DNA from: an uncultured Prevotella sp.
GTDB lineage: Bacteria; Bacteroidota; Bacteroidia; Bacteroidales; Bacteroidaceae
DNA: 21,624 nt
Reading direction: 5' to 3'
Assembly (NCBI GenBank): GCA_947072805.1
Contig: CAMTJK010000020.1
Coordinates: 1 to 21,624, forward strand
The translations under genes were made by a program, and so were the position numbers. Below, one piece after another: positions 1 through 6,883 of the stretch. The notes under the pieces are model-generated. The model was not told the DNA's origin and did no database searches. It was given only the letters and a program-made list of their open reading frames with translations. Each line of letters opens with the position of its first letter. The stretch's first letter is position 1.

Positions 1-27
1 TCACGTACGTAACGGCAAACCGATGAA

Positions 28-111
28 ATGGTATTAAATCGCAAAACACGTAACTTGCTGACTATCAGCGCTCCCTATTTGAGAGTAAAAACGCCAAATT
101 TCGCGTCGTAG
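28..111 (+). repeat. 27-codon open frame, possibly a piece of a dispersed intergenic repeat
   Basis: An open frame of 27 codons runs from an ATG at 28 to a TAG at 109-111. Its peptide begins MVLNRKTRNLLTIS and ends KTPNFAS. I recall very similar tiny peptides annotated as hypothetical proteins many times over in Prevotella-type genomes, which would fit a dispersed DNA repeat rather than a translated gene. That is memory and I cannot check it here. I see no ribosome binding site, and no inverted ends or target duplication that would define an insertion sequence. The element may extend left beyond the window and right past 111. Confidence 0.25.
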
Positions 112-278
112 GTTACAAATCGAGGTTTGGGTGCCGATTAACACACGTTAAAGTAAAGATTTTTCTAAAATGTTAATGAAACTATAACGGTAGTATTTCA
201 GATGCTCTCTGTGGGGTGTTACAATACATGCAGATGAGGCTATGACTTCAAACTTCGGTTAGTATCTGATTTAGGGGG
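112..278. other. Intergenic stretch downstream of the pectate lyase gene, no gene seen
   Basis: No coding region, RNA gene or convincing inverted repeat is visible between the small open frame and the T-tract of the lyase terminator. The sequence is mixed with AT-rich patches and stop codons are frequent. It is probably the spacer to the next gene beyond the left edge. Confidence 0.5.
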
Positions 279-320
279 AAAAAACTGGCGGAGTTTCCTG
301 TTGTGTAGGGAAACTCCGCC
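279..320 (-). terminator. Rho-independent terminator after the pectate lyase gene
   Basis: A perfect 12-bp inverted repeat, GGCGGAGTTTCC (287-298) and GGAAACTCCGCC (309-320), flanks a 10-nt loop. Read on the minus strand the hairpin is followed by AG and then six T (279-284). This is a textbook intrinsic terminator 33 bases past the stop codon of the lyase gene. Confidence 0.92.
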
Positions 321-353
321 TGCATTGTTTAATGTGCTTTACTGTAAATATTT

Positions 354-2435
354 TCAGTGTATTGCAACCTTCTTTCCGTTGATGATGTAGATGCCTTTGC
401 CCAGTGTGCCGAGGCTTCCGTTCACCTTGCGTCCGTCGATGGTGTATATCCTGCTCTCTGACGGATTGGTGCTGAAGTTGCTTATCTCTGTTATGCCGCT
501 TGCTACGGCTGTATAGAGAATGATGTTAGCTACTACCTGATTGTCCTTGAATTGGAAGGGCAGGGTAGAGGTGGCGTTCTTTGTGAGCGTTACCTTGTGT
601 GTGGCAAGAGCACGTGCTGGAAATACGTAGTCGGTGGCGTTGTATGTCACTCCGTTCAGACTGTACAGATAAGCCGTTCCGTCGGCATTGCTGTAACCAT
701 TAAACTCTACGGCACCTATGTTCACGCCATCGGGCAGGTTGATGGTAAATGTCTCGTTGCGCGAATACTTTATTCCGGTAATGCCACTGCCTGTTCCGGT
801 AGAGTAGCCTTTGCCTGTTGTTATGCTGATGCCGTCATTAAAATTCCAGTCTGCGGTCGATGTTGCTGGCGAAATCTCGTAAAGATCGGGCAGCGGCTCG
901 TCTCCTATGTTCTGCACGTCACCCATCTGCACGCCGCCGGAGTTCTGTTCGTTCGTTATCTTGCTTACGAGATTGTTCAGATAGTTTTCCACGTTGCTGT
1001 AACCGTTGGCTGCAATGGCAGCGCCGTCACTCGGGTCGCTCGGGTCGAGACCGTTGTTTTCTTCATAGAGGTCGGGTATACCATCGCCGTCACTGTCGGT
1101 CTTTGCCTTTGTGCTGTTCAGTGTTGGCCATGCGCTCCATGTGTCGTCGGCACCGGCAGGGCGGTTATCATCCTGCGAATTTATAAAACCTGCGCTCAGA
1201 CCGCTTCCTGTGTATGATGCCACGCCGTTGCGCGTGTCGCTTACTATCATATCATCGTAAGAGTCGCGGCTGAGTGATGCTCCGGCGTATGCCAGCACCA
1301 TCTCGTAAGCCTCCTCGGCGGTATGGGTTGTGGTGAGAATGAAGGGCATGGGCTCTTCAAGCTTTATGGAGTCGCGTGTAGCTTGCGTAAACGTTCCGTC
1401 GCAGCTTGATGCATCCACCTGTGTTATCACACCATAGTTCCAGTTGTCGTTATTAACATTGGTATATAATGAGTTGTAATTTCCCGTAACAAAGTATTTG
1501 CCCCAGAGGTGCAGTGCCGGAGCGTAATCGGGATAGGTGGCGATATATTCGTTTGTACGCACGCCGATGCCTGCTATGCGGTAGCCCTTTTTGTCGGTCG
1601 GCGTTCCGGGGCCCGGTTTATAGTAGTTGTTTACGATGTTTACCGTCATGCCCTCGCCGCCGTAGCATCCGTTACCGCCGAAGTTGTATATCACATTGTT
1701 GCGCATATCCATGCGCTCGTCGAGCTGGGTTGTAGGACGCGGACCGAGACGCGGGGTGCGGCTGCCGTGATGTGCGAGGAGGTTGTGGTGGAACGACGCT
1801 CCCGAACCGCCCCAGTTGCCGCCGTAGCCGTGTGCGCCTTTGGAGTGACCTGAGTTTACGAGACTCTGCGACACTATGCACCACTGTACGGTGGTGTTCT
1901 TGTTGCCGAGGAACGAGCAGCATTCGTCGATGCTCCAACTTACGGAGCAGTGGTCTACTATGATGCCTTCACGGTCCATGCCGTTGAGAGCGTCCCAACC
2001 GTCGGCTCCGTCTTGCAGAACATAATTGTTGCCGAGGCGGAAACGCATGTATCTTATAATTACGTTATTACCGCTTACGCTCACGGGATAGTCGGCTATG
2101 CAGATACCGTCGCCGGGTGCACTTTGTCCGGCAATGGTGGTGTTGGCGGGAATGCCGAGGCTCGACTTCAGGTGTATTGTACCCGATACGTCAAAGACAA
2201 TGATTTTGGCGCCGCTCTGGCTTAGGGCTTGACGCAGAGAGCCTTCGCCCGAGTCGTTGAGGTTGGTTACGTGATACACCTTTCCACCGCGACCGCCGGT
2301 TACGTAGCGTCCGAAGCCTTCGGCACCGGGGAATGCCGGTGTCTTCTCCTTGGCGTCGTCGGCGAGTGCCGGCAGGCATGTGGCACAAAGCAGAAGGGCG
2401 GTTGCACCGATAAAGAGTTTGTTTCTTAGTTTCAT
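354..2435 (-). CDS. Secreted pectate lyase, polysaccharide lyase family 1
   Basis: This enzyme should cleave homogalacturonan by calcium-dependent beta-elimination outside the cytoplasm. The 693-residue protein begins with an SPase I signal peptide (cleavage likely after PALA, residue 25) and has no lipobox. A right-handed beta-helix fills about residues 35-400. Family 1 hallmarks are visible: the N-terminal FPGAEGFG and GGRGG segment (35-51), DHCSVSWSIDE (161-171) and HHGSRTPRLGPRP (222-234), whose RTPR supplies the expected catalytic arginine. A calcium-binding-type loop, DSDGDGIPD (447-455), links to a beta-sandwich-like region (about 520-650). The last 34 residues form a conserved-looking tail (IYTIDGRKV ... 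GKGIYIINGKK) resembling that of the neighbouring beta-helix protein. The gene sits between its own candidate promoter and terminator, so it may be expressed separately from the operon. Fold and family are secure; the exact pectin substrate (methylated or not) is not determinable. Confidence 0.93.
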   Translation of the reverse strand: MKLRNKLFIGATALLLCATCLPALADDAKEKTPAFPGAEGFGRYVTGGRGGKVYHVTNLNDSGEGSLRQALSQSGAKIIVFDVSGTIHLKSSLGIPANTTIAGQSAPGDGICIADYPVSVSGNNVIIRYMRFRLGNNYVLQDGADGWDALNGMDREGIIVDHCSVSWSIDECCSFLGNKNTTVQWCIVSQSLVNSGHSKGAHGYGGNWGGSGASFHHNLLAHHGSRTPRLGPRPTTQLDERMDMRNNVIYNFGGNGCYGGEGMTVNIVNNYYKPGPGTPTDKKGYRIAGIGVRTNEYIATYPDYAPALHLWGKYFVTGNYNSLYTNVNNDNWNYGVITQVDASSCDGTFTQATRDSIKLEEPMPFILTTTHTAEEAYEMVLAYAGASLSRDSYDDMIVSDTRNGVASYTGSGLSAGFINSQDDNRPAGADDTWSAWPTLNSTKAKTDSDGDGIPDLYEENNGLDPSDPSDGAAIAANGYSNVENYLNNLVSKITNEQNSGGVQMGDVQNIGDEPLPDLYEISPATSTADWNFNDGISITTGKGYSTGTGSGITGIKYSRNETFTINLPDGVNIGAVEFNGYSNADGTAYLYSLNGVTYNATDYVFPARALATHKVTLTKNATSTLPFQFKDNQVVANIILYTAVASGITEISNFSTNPSESRIYTIDGRKVNGSLGTLGKGIYIINGKKVAIH

Positions 2436-2484
2436 AAGCTTATGTTTTAGTTATTCATTCGTCGTAATTACAGGTATGTGTATG

Positions 2485-2492
2485 CAAAGATA
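2485..2492 (-). promoter_or_regulatory. Candidate -7 box for the pectate lyase gene
   Basis: The minus strand reads TATCTTTG, a full match to the Bacteroidetes -7 consensus TAnnTTTG, 49 bases upstream of the lyase start codon and just downstream of the preceding operon's terminator. The -33 element is poor: the nearest T-rich match (TTTTTCG, about 2517-2523) is a few bases too far. The lyase start at 2435 has only an A-rich leader and no clear Shine-Dalgarno sequence. Confidence 0.5.
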
Positions 2493-2547
2493 TATAAAGA
2501 TTTCTATTCTGTTGGACGAAAAATTGGTGAAATGGGTGCTTTTTAAC

Positions 2548-2591
2548 AAAAAAAGGCCTCCCCGACAGCTGTTTTCACTGTGGGGAAGCCT
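2548..2591 (-). terminator. Rho-independent terminator closing the eight-gene operon
   Basis: Arms AGGCCTCCCC (2554-2563) and GGGGAAGCCT (2582-2591) pair fully when read as minus-strand RNA, with one G-U pair. They extend inward by ACAG/CTGT past a bulged base. The hairpin is followed on the minus strand by a run of seven T (2548-2554). It lies 66 bases past the stop of the beta-helix gene and before the lyase promoter motif, so it separates two transcription units. Confidence 0.9.
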
Positions 2592-2619
2592 CCGTTATGT
2601 GATGTCGCAGAATGTTTTA

Positions 2620-2637
2620 TGTCGTTTTGTTACGACA
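2620..2637 (-). other. Small hairpin in the operon's 3' untranslated region
   Basis: A perfect 6-bp inverted repeat, TGTCGT (2620-2625) and ACGACA (2632-2637), with a 6-nt loop lies between the stop codon at 2658 and the terminator. It has no T-run of its own. It could help protect the 3' end of the message or be chance. Confidence 0.35.
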
Positions 2638-2657
2638 CGTCATTCCATTGACGCTTG

Positions 2658-4886
2658 TTACTTTACAATAAATTTCTTGCCGTTCTGGATGAGCAGACCC
2701 TTTGTGCCCTTGGCAACTTTCATACCCATCATGTTGTAGATAGGAGCGTTGCTGTCGGCTGCCTTCTTCTCGTTGTTTACAATAACGATACCGTTGGCTG
2801 TGTTGCCGGAGATAAGGATGTTGCCAATGTACTCGTAAGAGTCAGCTGCAAGATATTTTTCTGCAACTTCCTGACCTGCATCGTCTACAAGACCGCCGTC
2901 CGGATCAGGAGTTACGATGTGACCGTTGGCGAGGTCACCGATAATACGTACCAGAACTCTGTCTTTGTTTTCGAGATCTGCAGGCAGAGTGGCTTCAAGT
3001 TCCTCCCATGTGCCGTTCTGGATATCAACTGCTGCAAGGCGTGTCCATGTAACGCTGTCGGTAGAGTACTCGAGAGCCTGTGTCTTGGCTGCATTGTTGT
3101 CACTGCCTACGAATGCAGAGATTTTGACGTTTGACATTGCCTTGGTAGAGAAGATGATGAGTGCGTAGTCGCGCTGTGCCTCTTTTGCAATGGCTGCTGT
3201 ACGGCGTGAGATGATAGGCATCTGCATTTCTGCATCGTCTTCACCGAACTTGGCGGCACGACCCTGGAAGTAGCCTTCTATATAGTTGAAGGGAGCAACC
3301 TTGCTTGTAGCAGTGTCGCAAACGATGGCCTTGACTGTTGCCCTGAATGTGGTGTCAGTGTTGAAGAAGATGTCTGCATCGTAAGAAGCAAGCTTGTTGT
3401 TGTTAGCCTTGATTGTGCTGAAGTCGAATGCAGAGATTACACTTTCATCGTTCTCGAATGTTGCGGTTTCGTTGAAGTCTTTATCAAGAACAATGGTACG
3501 TACTGTCTCATTGCTGCCGTCGCTCCATCCCTTGAAGGTGTTGAATGTGCGGTATATGCTGTTGTGGTCGTTGAGTGTGATGGTCACCTCGTCACCTACA
3601 TAGTACTGTGACTTGGCGGGGGCTACATCGTATGTGATGTACAGCGGACCGTTGATGGTAACATTTACACTTGCCTTTACAGGGAATTCATCAACGTAAG
3701 TGTTGGCAGAACCAAGATATGTGCCATTAACGCCCATGGTATAGGCGGGTGAGCTCTTCAGCATGTAGTAAAGAGATTTTTCGGGGTCCTGGAATGTTAC
3801 GCCCGATTCCCATGATGTGATACCGGCATCGGCAGGAGCATAGCTGTTTGTCACCTCATTGATATACCAGTAGTTCTCGCTTGTTTCACCCGGGTCATTA
3901 TCTTGAAGGGGCTTGTATGCAATAGGATCAATAACGTTGTTTGAAGCATAAACGATAGCACTGTTTGCATTGAGGATTACGCCATCGCCATTGAAGGCAT
4001 CCTTTGTAAGGTCTGCGTAATTTCCGGCTTGCGGTGCAAGGAAGATGTTGTTGTTGATGTAGAATTCAGCACCAAATCCGAAGTATCCGCCTGCGTTGAT
4101 TACAGTGAATTGGTTGTTGAAGGTACTGTCGGCAGGAACAGCTTTTGCCTGGATAACGGTGTTGTTTTCAAAGGTGAAGGTAGGTGTAGTACCGGTTCCT
4201 TCTGAAGCGTAACCCATCTGGAAGATAGCTTTGCAGTAAGGTATGTCGTGGAACATGTTGTCCTTGATGACAACTTCCTGAACAGCCTGTCCGGGATAGA
4301 TTACTGCCCAGTTGTTACCGGTGGAGATGTTGGCATCGTGTACGCGGCAGTTTGTCATTTCTATCTTGCCGATGTTCTTGATGTCTGCAGCTGTACTGCT
4401 TTTGGGCACTGCGCGATAGAGTGTACGCGGGTAGTTGCTGATATCGCAGTTACGGAATACGATGGAGTCCATCTGTGCATCACGCTTGTTGAAGTAAACG
4501 ATCTGGCCGGACGTTGCTTCCTTGCCGGTGCGGTACTGCAGACCTACGTTCTCGAAGATAAGGGCGAACTTACCGTCGTCATTCAGGTCACCTGCCCAGT
4601 CGAAGCCTACCAGCATCTGGGGCATCTTGTCATACTCTGTCTCGTCGCTGGTAATGATGAGAGTACCGGCTGCCATTGTCGGCTTGATTGTGCTAAGGTT
4701 GAGTGGGGTAGCTGCGTCCCACTTGCAGACGATCTTGAATACATCGCCCGCTTTCGCAGCATTTGCAGCATTGATGGCTTCGGTGAACTCGTTCTTTGTG
4801 GTCACCGTGTCAATGCGCTCGGTAGCCTGCATTGAACTTGGCAGGAGGGTCATCGCTGCCAAAGCAATCATGGAAAGTTTTTTCAT
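2658..4886 (-). CDS. Secreted beta-helix-like protein (DUF4957/DUF5123 type)
   Basis: A 742-residue exported protein with an SPase I signal (cleavage near SSMQA, residue 21) and no lipobox. Residues about 28-400 carry the short repeating strands, asparagine ladders and phrases such as FENVGLQ, FRNCDIS, ENNTVIQ and INNNIFLAP typical of right-handed beta-helices; Bacteroidales proteins of this look are usually labelled DUF4957/DUF5123. Residues about 405-478 (VGDEVTITL ... FKGWSDGSNETVRT ... ETATFE) match a divergent InlB B-repeat/bacterial repeat domain. A beta-sandwich-like part follows (about 485-690). The last 28 residues (PIYNMMGMKVAKGTKGLLIQNGKK) resemble the tail of the pectate lyase. 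I see no family 1 lyase active-site arginine motif. It could bind pectin, act as an unrecognised lyase or esterase, or be structural. It ends the operon and is separated from the SusD gene by an 88-bp gap holding a strong hairpin. Family assignment is moderately secure, function unknown. Confidence 0.78.
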   Translation of the reverse strand: MKKLSMIALAAMTLLPSSMQATERIDTVTTKNEFTEAINAANAAKAGDVFKIVCKWDAATPLNLSTIKPTMAAGTLIITSDETEYDKMPQMLVGFDWAGDLNDDGKFALIFENVGLQYRTGKEATSGQIVYFNKRDAQMDSIVFRNCDISNYPRTLYRAVPKSSTAADIKNIGKIEMTNCRVHDANISTGNNWAVIYPGQAVQEVVIKDNMFHDIPYCKAIFQMGYASEGTGTTPTFTFENNTVIQAKAVPADSTFNNQFTVINAGGYFGFGAEFYINNNIFLAPQAGNYADLTKDAFNGDGVILNANSAIVYASNNVIDPIAYKPLQDNDPGETSENYWYINEVTNSYAPADAGITSWESGVTFQDPEKSLYYMLKSSPAYTMGVNGTYLGSANTYVDEFPVKASVNVTINGPLYITYDVAPAKSQYYVGDEVTITLNDHNSIYRTFNTFKGWSDGSNETVRTIVLDKDFNETATFENDESVISAFDFSTIKANNNKLASYDADIFFNTDTTFRATVKAIVCDTATSKVAPFNYIEGYFQGRAAKFGEDDAEMQMPIISRRTAAIAKEAQRDYALIIFSTKAMSNVKISAFVGSDNNAAKTQALEYSTDSVTWTRLAAVDIQNGTWEELEATLPADLENKDRVLVRIIGDLANGHIVTPDPDGGLVDDAGQEVAEKYLAADSYEYIGNILISGNTANGIVIVNNEKKAADSNAPIYNMMGMKVAKGTKGLLIQNGKKFIVK

Positions 4887-4934
4887 AATTAAAAGTTTTT
4901 TGTTAGTGATATTTATTTGTAAATAGTTCCTATT

Positions 4935-4961
4935 GCCCCGGCACGTGGACAGTGCCGGGGC
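4935..4961 (-). other. GC-rich intergenic hairpin without a T-tract
   Basis: A perfect 10-bp inverted repeat, GCCCCGGCAC (4935-4944) and GTGCCGGGGC (4952-4961), encloses a 7-nt loop in the 88-bp gap between the second SusD gene and the beta-helix gene. The minus-strand RNA continues into AATAGGAACUAUUU, so there is no U-run for intrinsic termination, and no -7 box is seen between it and the next start codon. It may be an mRNA processing or stability element that sets different levels for upstream and downstream genes, or a leaky terminator. Confidence 0.7.
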
Positions 4962-4974
4962 TTAACGTACTGTC

Positions 4975-6873
4975 TTATTTCACGTCTTTAAGATTCCATT
5001 TTATGAAGTATCCTATTGAACTTACATCGTCTTTGTAGCCTGTTACGTTGCCTCCAGCCATCTTGTGGTTGGGAGCAATGCGCTCGGCAAACTTTGTGCG
5101 GGCTTCCGATGCGTTGCCGCCGCGTGCGCTGTTGGCATAACGTTCGCCAATCTTGCAGAGGAAGGAGTAGCTCTTGCCTTCGGCTACATATTCTTTCATA
5201 TATTCGTCGGCAAGTTCCCAGTCGAAGATTTCCTTGCGCTCTTCTTCGGTGATTTCCACGCCCTTGTACATTATCTTGCCATCTTCTACGACGGGAAGCT
5301 CGTGCAGCTTGCCACGCATAGCTCCGGCAAGACCGATGTTGCCACTGCCGGCTTGACTGATATTAGAGCCACTTTCGTTTTCTGCAATTTGAATGGTTTC
5401 GCCAAGCCAAGAGTCGTAGTTCTTGTTCCAATCTTCTGGCAGAAGCTTGTCGGGCAGGGCATTGAGCACACCGTCATTGAGGATGGCGTTGGCTTGCTGC
5501 CAGTTGCCCAGGTGGTTTTCGGCTTCAGCAAGCAGGAAGTGGAAGTCGTGACCGCGGAATGTGGGTATGGTAGGTTGTATTTCAAAGATGTTGTCACGCA
5601 GATACTTGTAACCTCCGATATTGCGCTCGTAATAATAGTAGTATTTGGTTACACAGTCCTTGCCGCCAAGAGTGTTCATTACAATTTTCTGGCTTATGCT
5701 TCTTATGTCGTCCTCGCCATAAAGTGACTTGCTGTATTCCGAAGGACGCAGGAAATAAGAATCGGCAGAGGGATATTCAGGACAGAAATACTGTACGATA
5801 CGGTTGGTCTGATGGTTTGTGAAGTCGTACATGATGCCGCTGATGCACTGGAACTTGTTGCCAACTTCTTCGGTGGGGAAGATGAGCAGGTAGGGATAGT
5901 ACTCGTCTCGTACACCCGATGAAAGGTAGGCATTCATCTGATAGATGTTGGGAGCCATCTTCCAGTCGCCGGTGCTCGAACCGATGATGGAGAAGTTGAA
6001 CATAGGGGTGAGTTTGAAGCCCTTCTGGCATGTGTGTATGTCGTGCATGCGCTGCAGCAGGTTGTCGCGAATCCAGAGCCAGTCGGCTTGTGCGCTGCTC
6101 TCCGATACGTAGCTTGCACGCCATGCGCGCATCTCGGCTTCGAGAAGAATACGTGGCGGAACGAGATAGTACCATTTTGTGTACAGTGTCTCGTTCTGGT
6201 TTTCTTCGTCAAGCCAAGTAGCCCAGTTGAGCTCGATGTCGCTGTCTATGTGCATGCCATCAACATCGATGCCGGTGTTGAGCAGGTCGATAGCTTTGGT
6301 GGCAAGCTGTCCCATGTCGCATTTCGTGAAGACGCTCGCATCCGAAAGGTCTTTGATTTCTCTAAGTGGATCGTCAAACCAATAAGCCTGTCCGTAGATG
6401 CTGCCTAACTTCAGGTAAGCCCATACCTTGAGACGAATGGCCATGCTGAGCAGAGCCTTGAAGTTGGTCTCGGCGTTGGTGCTCAATCCGCCCACGTTGT
6501 GGTGATACTCACCCATCCTGTCAATATAGTCGTTGCAGGTAACGATGATGGAGTAGTAGCATGTAGGGTCGGCATATTCGTTGCCGTCGGTATTGTTGTA
6601 GTTGAATATGTTCTGCAGTGCAAGGGGAGCATTCTCTGTAGTCTCGAGCACGTTGCATCGGGTGTCTGTAAGTATGATGCTATGATCACCGGCTTCTTGC
6701 ATGCGGCTTATGATACCGAGGAAAGCCTTGTACATTTCGTCCTCCTTGGTTATATAATCTTTTTCGCTGATGACATCTTTTGGATCAGTTTCAAAGAAAT
6801 CGCTGCACGATGTGGCAAGCAATGTCATTGCTCCGAAAAGTACAGCAGCCCAAGCTAATCTTAGTCTTTTCAT
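4975..6873 (-). CDS. SusD-like surface glycan-binding lipoprotein (second pair)
   Basis: SusD proteins sit as a lid on a SusC barrel at the cell surface and bind the glycan before import. This 632-residue protein starts with a lipoprotein signal (LLATSC, cysteine 23) followed by SDFFETDPKD, acidic as in surface-exported lipoproteins. Typical RagB/SusD features are the N-terminal DPKDVISEKDYIT segment, the helical TPR-like stretch LSMAIRLKVWAYLKLGSIYG with FDDPL, and the late HDFHFLLAEAENHLGNW and FDWELADEYMKEYVAEGKSYSF helices. It is longer than many SusD proteins and differs strongly from the other SusD in this window, so it probably binds a different fragment. It starts 10 bases after the stop of its SusC partner, suggesting translational coupling. 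Assignment is secure; ligand is inferred as pectic only from context. Confidence 0.92.
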   Translation of the reverse strand: MKRLRLAWAAVLFGAMTLLATSCSDFFETDPKDVISEKDYITKEDEMYKAFLGIISRMQEAGDHSIILTDTRCNVLETTENAPLALQNIFNYNNTDGNEYADPTCYYSIIVTCNDYIDRMGEYHHNVGGLSTNAETNFKALLSMAIRLKVWAYLKLGSIYGQAYWFDDPLREIKDLSDASVFTKCDMGQLATKAIDLLNTGIDVDGMHIDSDIELNWATWLDEENQNETLYTKWYYLVPPRILLEAEMRAWRASYVSESSAQADWLWIRDNLLQRMHDIHTCQKGFKLTPMFNFSIIGSSTGDWKMAPNIYQMNAYLSSGVRDEYYPYLLIFPTEEVGNKFQCISGIMYDFTNHQTNRIVQYFCPEYPSADSYFLRPSEYSKSLYGEDDIRSISQKIVMNTLGGKDCVTKYYYYYERNIGGYKYLRDNIFEIQPTIPTFRGHDFHFLLAEAENHLGNWQQANAILNDGVLNALPDKLLPEDWNKNYDSWLGETIQIAENESGSNISQAGSGNIGLAGAMRGKLHELPVVEDGKIMYKGVEITEEERKEIFDWELADEYMKEYVAEGKSYSFLCKIGERYANSARGGNASEARTKFAERIAPNHKMAGGNVTGYKDDVSSIGYFIKWNLKDVK

Positions 6874-6883
6874 ATTGTGAGTG

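Noticed and set aside
552..1217. A 221-codon plus-strand frame inside the pectate lyase gene
   Set aside because: Antisense shadow of conserved lyase sequence; no recognisable domain and no upstream signals.
2350..3134. Plus-strand frames spanning the gap between lyase and beta-helix genes (2350-2739 and 2655-3134)
   Set aside because: They cross the terminator hairpin and run antisense into two real genes; the protein sequences show no domain or signal.
4935..4961. Reading the 4935-4961 hairpin as an ordinary terminator
   Set aside because: No T-run follows on either strand, and no promoter motif precedes the next gene, which would then have no transcript.
5065..5727. A 220-codon plus-strand frame inside the second SusD gene
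   Set aside because: Antisense to a clear SusD; low-complexity Val/Ala/Cys composition and no family resemblance.
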